Source: Verrucomicrobiia bacterium (GTDB lineage Bacteria; Verrucomicrobiota; Verrucomicrobiia; Limisphaerales; DSYF01). Taken from it: DNA of 41,968 nucleotides. Location: contig DASTWL010000015.1 in NCBI GenBank assembly GCA_035765895.1, positions 1 to 41,968 of the forward strand. Direction: 5' to 3'. Under the pieces are notes generated by a model. The model did not search any database, was not told the origin of the DNA, and worked only from the letters and a program-made list of their open reading frames with translations. Below are positions 1-7,600 of the stretch, one piece after another. The translations under genes were made by a program, and so were the position numbers. The stretch's first letter is position 1. Each line of letters starts with the position of its first letter.

Positions 1-150
1 GTGGCTGCTCTTCGTATCTTGGTTGTCGGGGGCGTGAGTCCCACAACTAGTGGCTCGGCGCTGCTCCCGCGGCGCAACCCACGTTTGCTCCGGAGAGCAG
101 ACACCCCTTCCACCTTCAACGAAAGCCATACTGTCTAGGCAGCATGAGCG
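1..150 (+). repeat. 150-bp direct repeat, copy 1
   Basis: This block aligns without gaps to 919-1068 (offset 918); I count 18 mismatches in 150 positions, about 88% identity. Similarity stops sharply after position 150. The window begins at position 1, so the copy may extend further left. It contains a hairpin at 22-47 (arms GTTGT+GGG and CCC+ACAAC, one bulged C, 9-nt loop) whose stem is intact in the other copy. The last bases include the ATG of the small gene at 144, so the repeat supplies that gene's 5' end. I do not recognise the family. Confidence 0.85.
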
Positions 151-521
151 CTTTTCAGCTTTCCATACCCACAGGCAGACTCCGACGTGGACTCTTGCTG
201 GCTGCTGCAGCTTGTGCCGGGCTTGCTCTCACTTGGATACCCTTTGCCATCTACGATATTTCGTGCCGACGCGTTCCCGAGAGTTCTTTGGCACGCCTTG
301 ACTGGCCACTCTCCACTCTTGTTCCGCTGCTGCTCATTTTCCTGTTTGCAGATTTGCTTGCAGAGTTTAGGCGGATCACATTGCCAGCCAATCGTCCTTG
401 GACGGACCGTCACCACTTCACCTTTGTTAGCGTCGTCTGTCTTGTTCTAGTATTTGTATTACCGGTTTTTTACATGGTCGCGGTTTTCACTATGATTGAG
501 CCTGGAAACTCAGGCGGTTAA
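144..521 (+). CDS. Small hypothetical membrane protein (125 aa)
   Basis: I do not recognise this protein. It has three hydrophobic stretches long enough to span the membrane, at about residues 17-38, 55-75 and 92-117, with basic residues before the first and between the second and third. It is therefore probably a small inner-membrane protein. Its ATG lies inside the last seven bases of the 150-bp repeat. Its base composition is visibly less GC-rich than the core genes from 1833 onward, which fits acquired DNA. It is followed by an IS110 remnant on the other strand. No catalytic motif is visible and no function is proposed. Confidence 0.6.
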   Translation: MSAFQLSIPTGRLRRGLLLAAAACAGLALTWIPFAIYDISCRRVPESSLARLDWPLSTLVPLLLIFLFADLLAEFRRITLPANRPWTDRHHFTFVSVVCLVLVFVLPVFYMVAVFTMIEPGNSGG

Positions 522-562
522 GACATGAAATTGCCGCCTCGTAAGAAACTAGGCGTGTAAGT

Positions 563-727
563 TCATGTGGTGGTGATGAGTTTGAAGCCGAGGGCGGTGG
601 CGGATTGGTGGAGGCGTTGGATCTTCTTGAGCTTTAGTTTTTCTTCCGCGTGTTGCCACACGGTCGGGTCGTAAGGGGTGCGGTGTTTGATCAGCTGCCA
701 GAGGATGCGGGCGAGGTGGACTCGCTC
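563..727 (-). pseudogene. IS110-family transposase remnant, C-terminal ~55 residues
   Basis: Reading leftwards from about 727, the translation contains 'ARILWQLIKHRTPYDP' and ends 'ALGFKLITTT'. This is the extreme C-terminus of IS110/IS116/IS902 transposases, where RILW...R-TPYD is followed by a basic helix and an 'A-x-x-x-GF-x-L' ending. The frame stays open up to 1000, but the residues encoded there are low-complexity Arg/Pro/Gly sequence without IS110 similarity. The DEDD N-terminal catalytic domain and the serine-containing domain are absent, so it cannot be active. It parallels the fragment at 1379-1792 but diverges from it after the TPYD motif. Confidence 0.65.
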
Positions 728-918
728 GCCGTCGCTCGCTCGGCCCGGCGGGCCTGCTCCCTCCGGCCGCATTCCTTTCGCGGGTCGTCCGCTCAAGTGT
801 GCGCCATCGCCGTGATGGCCTTCGGACTGCCCAGCCGCGCCTGCCAGCGGTGGCAGCCGGTATGGGGCGGGATTGGCGCTGGACGGACGGAGCCTGGCGG
901 AGTAGATAGGTCTGCATG
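728..918. other. GC-rich stretch without a recognisable gene
   Basis: Between the IS110 fragment and the second 150-bp repeat lies GC-rich sequence that is open on both strands. Its translations are low-complexity (Arg, Pro, Ala, Gly) and match nothing I know. Openness is expected from base composition alone. I see no gene, RNA or terminator here. Confidence 0.4.
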
Positions 919-1068
919 GTGTCCGCTGTTCGTAGCTGCGTTGTCGGGGGCGTGCGTCCCACAACGGGTGGCTCGGCGCCGCTCCCGCGGCGCAACCCAC
1001 GTTTACACCGGAGAGCAGACACCGCTTTCACCTTCATCGAAAGCCATACTGGCTAGGCATCGTGAGCG
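919..1068 (+). repeat. 150-bp direct repeat, copy 2
   Basis: This is the second copy of the block at 1-150, in the same orientation and ungapped. The hairpin is at 940-965 with both stem arms unchanged; the only difference inside it is one loop base. At the position of the ATG in copy 1 this copy has GTG, which opens only a seven-codon frame, so the next ORF begins just outside the repeat at 1072. Both copies precede short, unrelated, AT-richer ORFs. Confidence 0.85.
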
Positions 1069-1071
1069 TAT

Positions 1072-1332
1072 ATGGATTCGATTGATTTCACATTTTTAGC
1101 TGGCACCGCAGCATTTGATGTAGTGTGCATAGTCGCGATTCGACGACATTGGGATGAGAGATTTGTTGCGCGGCGGCGAGATTCTGAGATTACTTGGTTT
1201 TGGTTGTCGGTTTTTGGCATTGAGCGCAGTGACCGGAATTGTCTTCGGTTGGTTCGCGGGAGTCGGATCGCAAGCGCCATCTGCATGACATTGGGCTGCG
1301 CGTTGAGTATTTGGTTAAGACACAAGCGATGA
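1072..1332 (+). CDS. Small hypothetical ORF (86 aa), frame uncertain
   Basis: I do not recognise this ORF. It starts just after the second 150-bp repeat and is about as AT-rich as the gene at 144-521. The first 25 residues and the last 20 are hydrophobic and could be membrane segments, but the middle is rich in Arg and Trp. A second ORF in the +1 frame, from ATG 1154 to TGA 1288 (44 aa), gives a cleaner hydrophobic helix ('ALSAVTGIVFGWFAGVG'). The true product may be that smaller frame, or the locus may be a frameshifted relic. Confidence 0.3.
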   Translation: MDSIDFTFLAGTAAFDVVCIVAIRRHWDERFVARRRDSEITWFWLSVFGIERSDRNCLRLVRGSRIASAICMTLGCALSIWLRHKR

Positions 1333-1378
1333 CAACGTGGCCTAACACAAAATCTGAGGGGAACCGTCAAACGATTTT

Positions 1379-1792
1379 CTAGTTGGATTTTTCATAAGTG
1401 AGTTTGAGGAGATCGGGATTTTTGAGGGCGAGGCGTTGGAGGTAGCGGGCTTCATCGTAGGGGGTGCGATCCTGCCAGCATTTCCAAAGGATCCTGATCC
1501 ATTTGAACGCGAGGGAACGGAGAATGGCGTGATGTTGTTTGCCGCGGGCTTTTTGGCGCGCGTAAAACGCGCCCGCCCAGATGGAGTGGTAGATGGATTG
1601 ATTGGCCCATTCGACCAGCGACTGCCGCAGGAAGCGTGGCGCGCTCCAGCGCCAGTGAACCCATTTGCGCTGGCCGCTTTTCTCGGTGACGGGCGCAATG
1701 CCGCTGTATTTCAGGAAATTGTCGGCTTGCGGGTAACGGTCGCGCTGGGTGCCAAAGGCGGCGAGCAAGCGCGGCGCCAGCACCGGTGACGG
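1379..1792 (-). pseudogene. IS110-family transposase, truncated C-terminal domain
   Basis: From about 1792 leftwards the translation follows the IS116/IS110/IS902 C-terminal domain. It has 'VLAPRLLAAFGTQRDRY', 'YSGIAPVTEKSGQRKWVHWR', a serine-containing helix, 'GKQHHAILRSLAFKWIRILW' and 'CWQDRTPYDEARYLQRL', ending at TAG near 1379. About 135 residues remain, against about 320-400 in a full transposase. The N-terminal DEDD domain and the upstream non-coding end are missing. The break lies within about 40 bp of the end of tcdA, so the left part was deleted or never inserted here. The remaining frame is intact, which suggests fairly recent truncation. Confidence 0.85.
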
Positions 1793-1832
1793 CTCAACCA
1801 ACCAGTGTGGGGTTGCGTGAACTGCCCGTGGT

Positions 1833-2603
1833 TCAGCCGGCGGCAATGCGGGCCACGATGCGGGCCGCCGCGACGAACCCGAACGTGCCGGTCACAAACG
1901 TGGCGCTGCCCAGGCCGCCCCGGCAATCGAGCTTGAGTTCGCCGCCCGCCTCGCGCGTCGCGCAGACGGTGCCGTCCTGGTGCGGGAACAGCGGCGGTTC
2001 CGGCGAATAGACGCACTCCACCCCGAATTTCTTTTCGCCGCGCGGAAAGCCGTGGTCGGTCCGCAGCCGTTTGCGGAGGGATTGCAGCAGGCGGTCGTGC
2101 GTGGCGCGGGACAGGTCGGCCACCCGCACCTGTGTCGGATCCCGGCGCCCGCCCGCGCCGCCCGAGGTGATGACGGGCAGGTTCAAATCCCGGCACAGCG
2201 AAACGCACAGCGCCTTTTCCCGGACGGCATCGATGGCGTCCAGCACGTAATCGAAGCGCGTGGCCAGAATTTGGGCCGCATTGCCCGCCACGAAAAAGGC
2301 GCGCTGCGCCTGCACCTGGCAGTCGGGATTGATGGCCTGCACGCGCGCCGCCATGGTTTCGACCTTCGGTTTGTGGATCTCGCCGTCGAGCGCGTGGATC
2401 TGCCGGTTCACATTGCTCACGCAGATGTCGTCCATGTCCACCAGCGTGAGGGCGCCGAGGCCGGAGCGCGCGAGCGCCTCGACGGCCCAGGAGCCGACGC
2501 CGCCGATGCCGATGACGCACACATGGGCCGCGCGCAGCCGCTCCAGTCCGTCCTGGGAATAGAGCCGCCGGATGCCGCCGAATCTGACGCCGTAACGATG
2601 CAT
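1833..2603 (-). CDS. tcdA: tRNA threonylcarbamoyladenosine dehydratase (TcdA/CsdL)
   Basis: TcdA is an ATP-dependent E1-like enzyme that cyclises t6A37 to ct6A in ANN-decoding tRNAs. The sequence shows the ThiF/MoeB nucleotide-binding loop 'VIGIGGVGSWAVEALARSG', then 'LVDMDDICVSNVNRQIHAL', 'DAIDAVREK', 'TSGGAGGRRDPTQ' and the C-terminal 'SATFVTGTFGFVAA'. Order and spacing follow E. coli TcdA closely. I chose the ATG at 2603 because it places 'RFGGIRRLYS' at the N-terminus as in the family; an in-frame TTG at 2654 would add 17 residues. It is divergent from the CDF transporter gene and its 3' end abuts an IS110 remnant. No sufE/csdE partner is nearby. Confidence 0.93.
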   Translation of the reverse strand: MHRYGVRFGGIRRLYSQDGLERLRAAHVCVIGIGGVGSWAVEALARSGLGALTLVDMDDICVSNVNRQIHALDGEIHKPKVETMAARVQAINPDCQVQAQRAFFVAGNAAQILATRFDYVLDAIDAVREKALCVSLCRDLNLPVITSGGAGGRRDPTQVRVADLSRATHDRLLQSLRKRLRTDHGFPRGEKKFGVECVYSPEPPLFPHQDGTVCATREAGGELKLDCRGGLGSATFVTGTFGFVAAARIVARIAAG

Positions 2604-2735
2604 GCGCGGCGAAATTACTAACGGCTTCAACGGCGTTTGCCAAGCGAACGGCAATTCCCGGCCAGCCGCCGGACGCGCCGCCCAAGAAATTCACTCGCCA
2701 GCAACGCGGAAGACTTCACACTGGCGGCTCCAGAA

Positions 2736-3674
2736 ATGAGCGACCCGAAGCTGACCCGTTATGCCCGGTTGTCCATCGTCGCCGCCGTGCTCAACATCGT
2801 GCTGAAAACGGCGGCGTGGTGGATCACCGGTTCGGTTGGACTGTTGTCCGACGCGGCCGAGTCCGGCGTGAACCTGATCGGCGCCATCATGGCGCTGGCC
2901 ATGCTGACGGTTGCGGCCCGGCCGGCCGATGACGAACACACCTACGGCCATGACAAGGCGGAATATTTTTCGAGCGGCCTCGAGGGCGGATTGATTTTGA
3001 TTGCGGCGCTCGGCATCGGCGTGGCGGCCATTCCCCGGCTCATCGCGCCCAAAGCGCTGGAGCAAATCGGCGTGGGCCTGGTCGTTTCCGTCGTGGCCTC
3101 GATCCTCAATCTCGTCGTCGCCCTGGTGCTGCTGCGCGCCGGCCGGCGCAGCCATTCCATCACGCTCGAGGCGAACGCCCATCATCTGTTGACGGACGTG
3201 TGGACTTCCGTGGGCGTCATCGTGGGCGTGGGCGCGGTGGCGTTCACCGGCTGGAACTGGCTGGATCCCGTGGTCGCCCTCGTCGTCGCGGCAAACATCG
3301 TGGTGGCCGGCGTCAAGATCGTGCGGCGCTCGGTGTTCGGGTTGATGGACACGGCGCTGCCCGCGGACGACCAGCAGGCCATCCAAAAAGTGCTGGAGCA
3401 GCACACGCGGGATCACATTCAGTTCCACGCCCTGCGCACCCGCCAGTCCGGGGCGCGCCGCTTCATCGAACTGCACGTGCTCGTGCCGGGCGACTGGACG
3501 GTGCAACGCGGCCACGACCTGCTGGAGCAAATCGAGGACGAAATCCGCGCCGTGGTGCCCAACGCCACGGTGCTGACCCACCTGGAAGCGATTGACGACC
3601 CGGCGTCCTGGCGCGACCTCGGCCTGGAACGCGCCCCCACAGTTGACGGACCCGCCCAGCCGGACCAACGTTGA
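2736..3674 (+). CDS. CDF-family divalent metal cation transporter (FieF-like)
   Basis: Cation diffusion facilitators export Zn2+, Fe2+ and similar ions in exchange for protons. The 312-residue protein starts at ATG 2736 ('MSDPKLTRY'), just before the first membrane helix; the frame is open to 2637 but those residues look non-coding. Six membrane helices span about residues 10-200. Metal-site signatures are visible: 'LLSDAAES' in helix 2, 'HTYGHDKAEYFS' after helix 3 and 'HHLLTDVWTS' in helix 5. A cytosolic ferredoxin-like domain follows, with 'IQFHALRTRQSGARRFIELHVLVP'. Its stop is 31 bp before the AMMECR1 gene. The transported metal cannot be decided from sequence. Confidence 0.9.
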   Translation: MSDPKLTRYARLSIVAAVLNIVLKTAAWWITGSVGLLSDAAESGVNLIGAIMALAMLTVAARPADDEHTYGHDKAEYFSSGLEGGLILIAALGIGVAAIPRLIAPKALEQIGVGLVVSVVASILNLVVALVLLRAGRRSHSITLEANAHHLLTDVWTSVGVIVGVGAVAFTGWNWLDPVVALVVAANIVVAGVKIVRRSVFGLMDTALPADDQQAIQKVLEQHTRDHIQFHALRTRQSGARRFIELHVLVPGDWTVQRGHDLLEQIEDEIRAVVPNATVLTHLEAIDDPASWRDLGLERAPTVDGPAQPDQR

Positions 3675-3696
3675 GGCAGACCCAACGGTCAGCAAT

Positions 3697-3700
3697 GGAG
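3697..3700 (+). promoter_or_regulatory. Shine-Dalgarno site deciding the AMMECR1 start
   Basis: GGAG lies five bases before ATG 3706 and supports that start over frame positions further upstream. Confidence 0.5.
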
Positions 3701-3705
3701 TGAAC

Positions 3706-4314
3706 ATGGTCGGCACCCATCCGGCATCCCGTCTGACAGAACCAGAACGTGCGTTTCTGCTGGAGCTCGCCCGCCGGACGCTGCAGGAGCAATGTGTCAG
3801 CGGGCGTTCACCGGACGTGGACCCGACCGCCGTTGCCTTGTCGTTGCGTCAGCCGCGCGCGTGCTTTGTCACGCTCCTGAAGCACGGCGAACTGCGCGGC
3901 TGCGTTGGCAACCTTCAGCCGCGGGAGCCGCTCTACCTCGCCGTGATGCACAACGCCGCCGGGGCCGCCTTCCGCGACAATCGTTTCGCACCGGTCAGCC
4001 TGGAGGAGATTCAAGCCCTGCACATCGAGATCAGCATTTTGGGCGAGCCTGTGAAGGCAACCTTGCGTTCGCCGGAAGATTTGCTGGGACAACTGCGGCC
4101 GGGAGTGGATGGGGTGATTCTGAAGGTGCGGGGCCGCACCGCGACTTTTTTGCCGCAGGTCTGGGAGAAAGTGTCAGGGCCGGTGGAATTCATGGAGGCC
4201 CTGGCGCACAAGGCCATGCTGCCGGGCTCCGCCTGGCGCGATCCAACCGCCGTGGTCATGACCTATCAGGTCGAGCATTTTGAGGAACCGGCACCGGCGG
4301 CGGGCCTCAATTGA
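3706..4314 (+). CDS. AMMECR1-domain protein (AmmeMemoRadiSam protein A type)
   Basis: The 202-residue protein is a single AMMECR1 domain. Diagnostic stretches are 'ACFVTLLKHGELRGCVGNL' (residues ~45-65), 'NAAGAAFRDNRFAPVSLEE', 'IEISILGEP', 'GVDGVILK' and 'ATFLPQVWEK'. The conserved LRGCVG hexapeptide is complete. In many bacteria such a protein is encoded with a Memo-like protein and a radical SAM enzyme (AmmeMemoRadiSam system), but neither partner is seen here. Biochemical function is unproven for the family. It follows the CDF gene by 31 bp and overlaps the convergent 58-aa gene by 8 bp. Some family members in other phyla are stand-alone, so isolation is not proof of a different role. Confidence 0.9.
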   Translation: MVGTHPASRLTEPERAFLLELARRTLQEQCVSGRSPDVDPTAVALSLRQPRACFVTLLKHGELRGCVGNLQPREPLYLAVMHNAAGAAFRDNRFAPVSLEEIQALHIEISILGEPVKATLRSPEDLLGQLRPGVDGVILKVRGRTATFLPQVWEKVSGPVEFMEALAHKAMLPGSAWRDPTAVVMTYQVEHFEEPAPAAGLN

Positions 4315-4483
4315 CGACCAGCATGGCAAAGCCCACGAGGGCCGCAACGACCAGACAGGCGAAGACCGTCTCCGCCACACCCAGCCGGCTCTCGCCACTG
4401 TGGTGCAGGGCGCTCAGGCGGGTATTCACAAAGGAACCACTCTTCGGACCGGCAATGAAGGTGACGTTTTTCATGCCTTTCAT
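4307..4483 (-). CDS. Small single-pass membrane protein (58 aa), unrecognised
   Basis: An unbroken frame on the minus strand runs from ATG 4483 to TGA 4307. The N-terminal 35 residues are polar and start 'MKGMKNVTFIAGPKSGSF'; the C-terminal ~22 residues form one hydrophobic helix ('VFACLVVAALVGFAMLVV') ending in Asn. This looks like a tail-anchored or single-span protein with a short cytosolic head containing 'LSALHHSGESRLG'. A second possible start is the ATG three codons in. It overlaps the end of the AMMECR1 gene by 8 bp, tail to tail. No family is recognised and no function is proposed. The clean polar/hydrophobic partition argues that it is a real gene. Confidence 0.6.
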   Translation of the reverse strand: MKGMKNVTFIAGPKSGSFVNTRLSALHHSGESRLGVAETVFACLVVAALVGFAMLVVN

Positions 4484-4678
4484 TTAGCATCGGCCGGGCC
4501 AAGCCGATTGCGCCTGACCGTCCGCTTCGCCCAGCCGCCGCCCGCGTGAATTCGCCGCCGGACTGTCCCAGTTCCACGCGTGGCCGCTTGTTTACTGGAC
4601 ACCGGCCTGCCCCAACGTGTATGCACCCCGGCTTCAATGGGTCATGAACAAATCCGCCCGCAGCGCATCCAATCGAGC

Positions 4679-7600
4679 ATGAATCGAGCATCCTTCCCCC
4701 GCCATCCCCTCCGCTGGTCCCCCGCTCTCGCCCTGGCCGGCATCCTTTTCAGTCTGGCCAGCGTGGTTCCAACCCAGGCCGCCATCGACGCGCGCATGCT
4801 GCGTTATCCCGATGTTTCGGCGACGCAAATTGCGTTTGCCTATGCCGGCGACATCTGGGTCGCGCCCAAGAATGGCGGCAACGCGGTCCGGCTCAGCTCG
4901 CCGCGCGGCGAGGAATCGTTTCCCAAGTTTTCACCCGACGGCCGCACCCTCGCGTTCAGCGCGAATTACGACGGCAACCTCGACATCTACACCCTGCCGG
5001 TGGACGGCGGCGTGCCGCAGCGCCTCACCTATCACGGGGCCAGCGACCGCGTGGTCGGCTGGTATCCCGGCGGGAAATCCATCTTGTTCGCCAGCGACCG
5101 GGCCAGCGAACGCAACCGCTACAACAAACTGTTCCAGGTGAGCGCCACCGGCGGTTTGCCGGAACAACTGCCGCTGCCTTACGGCGAATTCGGCGCGATT
5201 TCGCCGGACGGTCAGCGGCTGGCCTACACGCCCATCAGCGTGGATTTCCGGACGTGGAAACGTTACCGCGGCGGCATGAACCCGGACATCTGGTTGTTCG
5301 ATCTCCAGACCCGGGCCGCCAAACGCCTGACGGACGATCCGGGCAACGACAGCGTCCCGATGTGGCACGACCAGACGCTGTATTTCCTCTCCGACCGGGA
5401 TGCCCATCAGCGCAACAACATCTGGGCGCTCGACACCCGCACCGGCAAAACCCGCCAGATCACGTTCTTCACCGATTACGACGTCGAGTTTCCCAGCATC
5501 GGGCCCAAGGACATCGTGTTCACCAAGGGCGATCAACTCTGGCTCCTCGACCTGGCCACCGCCAAGGCGCATCCGGTGGACATCACCGTGGTCACGGACG
5601 AGGCGACCTTGAAACCGCGGCAGGAAAACGTGGCGGGCTACATTCACAGCGCCGCGATTTCCCCCAACGGCAAACGCATCGTGGTGGAAGCACGCGGCGA
5701 CCTTTTTACCGCGCCCAAGGAACATGGCGTGGTGCTCAACCTGACGCGCAGCAGCGGCGTCGCCGAACGCTGGCCCGCGTGGTCGCCCGACGGCCGGCAA
5801 ATCGCCTACTTCACCGACCGCACGGGTGAATACCAGCTCGCGTTGCGCCCTGCGGACGGTTCCGGCGAGGAAACCATCGTCACGCAGCTCGCGCCGGGCT
5901 TTTACTACCGCCCGCAATGGTCGCCGGACAGCAAGCAGATCGCGTTCGTGGATGTCACGATGCGGCTGTCGCTTTACAACGTGGAAACCAAGCAAGTCAC
6001 GAGCATCGACCGGATGCTGTGGCTTTACGAAGGCGAACTGGAGCAGTTCACTGTGAGCTGGTCCGCGGACAGCCGCTGGCTGGCTTATGCGGGCGAACTG
6101 GAGAACGGCCACAACGCCATCGTCATTTACGACACGCAGGAGGCCAAACGACACCAGGTCACGAGCGGGTTCTACGACGATTCCCTGCCGGTCTTCGACC
6201 CGGAGGGCAAATACCTCTTCTTCCGTTCGGGCCGCACGTTTGACCCGCTTTACAGCAATCTTGATGACACGTGGATTTATCCCAACACGGGCAACCTGAT
6301 GGCCGTGCCGCTGCGCCGCGACGTGCCCTCGCCGCTCGCGCCCCGCAACGACGAGGAGGAGAAACAGCCGGACGACACCAAAAAGGACGAAGCCAAAAAG
6401 CCGGACGCAAAGCCCGCCAGCGCCCCGGCCGCCGCAGCGGAGACCAAAAAGGCCGAGGCACCCAAGGAACCGCCGAAGGCCGGGGCCGACCAGGACAAGC
6501 CGGCGAATTCGATGTCGATTGACTTCACCGATTTCGAGCGCCGCGCCGTCCAACTGCCGACCAAGGCCGGCAATTACGCCGACCTCGTCGCGGTAAAGGG
6601 GAAGTTGATTTACCGCTGGCTGGGCCGCGAGGGCGCGGGCGAAAATGCGGCGATCGACTATTACGATTTTGAGAAGCGCGAAATCAAACGCATCGTGGAC
6701 GGCGCGGATGATCTGGCCCTCGCGGCCAAGGGCGAGCAACTGCTGGTCCGCAAGGGCCGGGATTACTTCATCATCGAGCCCAAGGAGAATCAGTCCCTCT
6801 CCAAACGCGTCAACACCGCGGACCTCGAAACCACCATCGATCCGCGCGCCGAATGGCGGCAGCTCTTCACCGATGCCTGGCGCATCGAACGCGATTTCTT
6901 CTACGACCCCACCCTGCACGGCGTGGACTGGCAAGCCATGCGCACGCAATACGGCAAGCTCCTCGACCAGTGCGTGACGCGCTGGGACGTCAACTACGTC
7001 ATCGGCGAGCTGATCGCCGAACTCAACTGCTCGCACACCTACCGGGGCGGCGGCGACGTGGAAAAGCCCGCGGAAGTGCGCGTGGGTTACCTCGGCTGCG
7101 ATTTCGTGCTCACCAATGGCGCCTATCAAATCGGCAAAATCTACGACGGCGGCGCGTGGGACAGTGAAGTGCGCTCGCCGTTGTTGCGCCCCGGGCTGAC
7201 CAGCGTGTCGGAGGGGGATTATTTGCTGGCCGTGAACGGCGTGCCGCTGGACCCCAAGCAGGATCCGTGGGCCGCGTTTCAAGGACTGGCGGATGAAACC
7301 GTCATGCTCACCGTGAACCATCGCCCAACGCGCGACGGCGCCACGAACGTGTTCGTCCACACGCTCGACAACGAATTGCGCCTGCGGAACCTCGCCTGGA
7401 TCGAAGCCAACCGCCGGCGCGTGGACGAGGCCAGCGACGGTCAGGTGGGCTACATTTACGTGCCCGACACCGCACGCAACGGCCAGAACGAACTTGTCCG
7501 CCAATACCAGGCGCAGTTCAAAAAGCCCGGCCTGATCATCGACGAACGCTTCAACAGTGGCGGGCAGATTCCCGACCGCTTCATCGAACTGTTGGGCCGC

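Noticed and set aside
1339..1388. attC-like pair: GCCTAAC (RYYYAAC) and GTTGGAT (GTTRRRY) 50 bp apart, suggesting an integron cassette end
   Set aside because: The two core sites are not complementary enough to form the attC hairpin, no equivalent site follows the first small ORF, and no integrase is present. Short degenerate motifs are expected by chance.
2175..2195. tRNA T-arm-like sequence (GGTTCAAATCC)
   Set aside because: It lies in the tcdA coding region, encoding 'RDLNLPVI' on the minus strand; no acceptor or anticodon stem is found around it.
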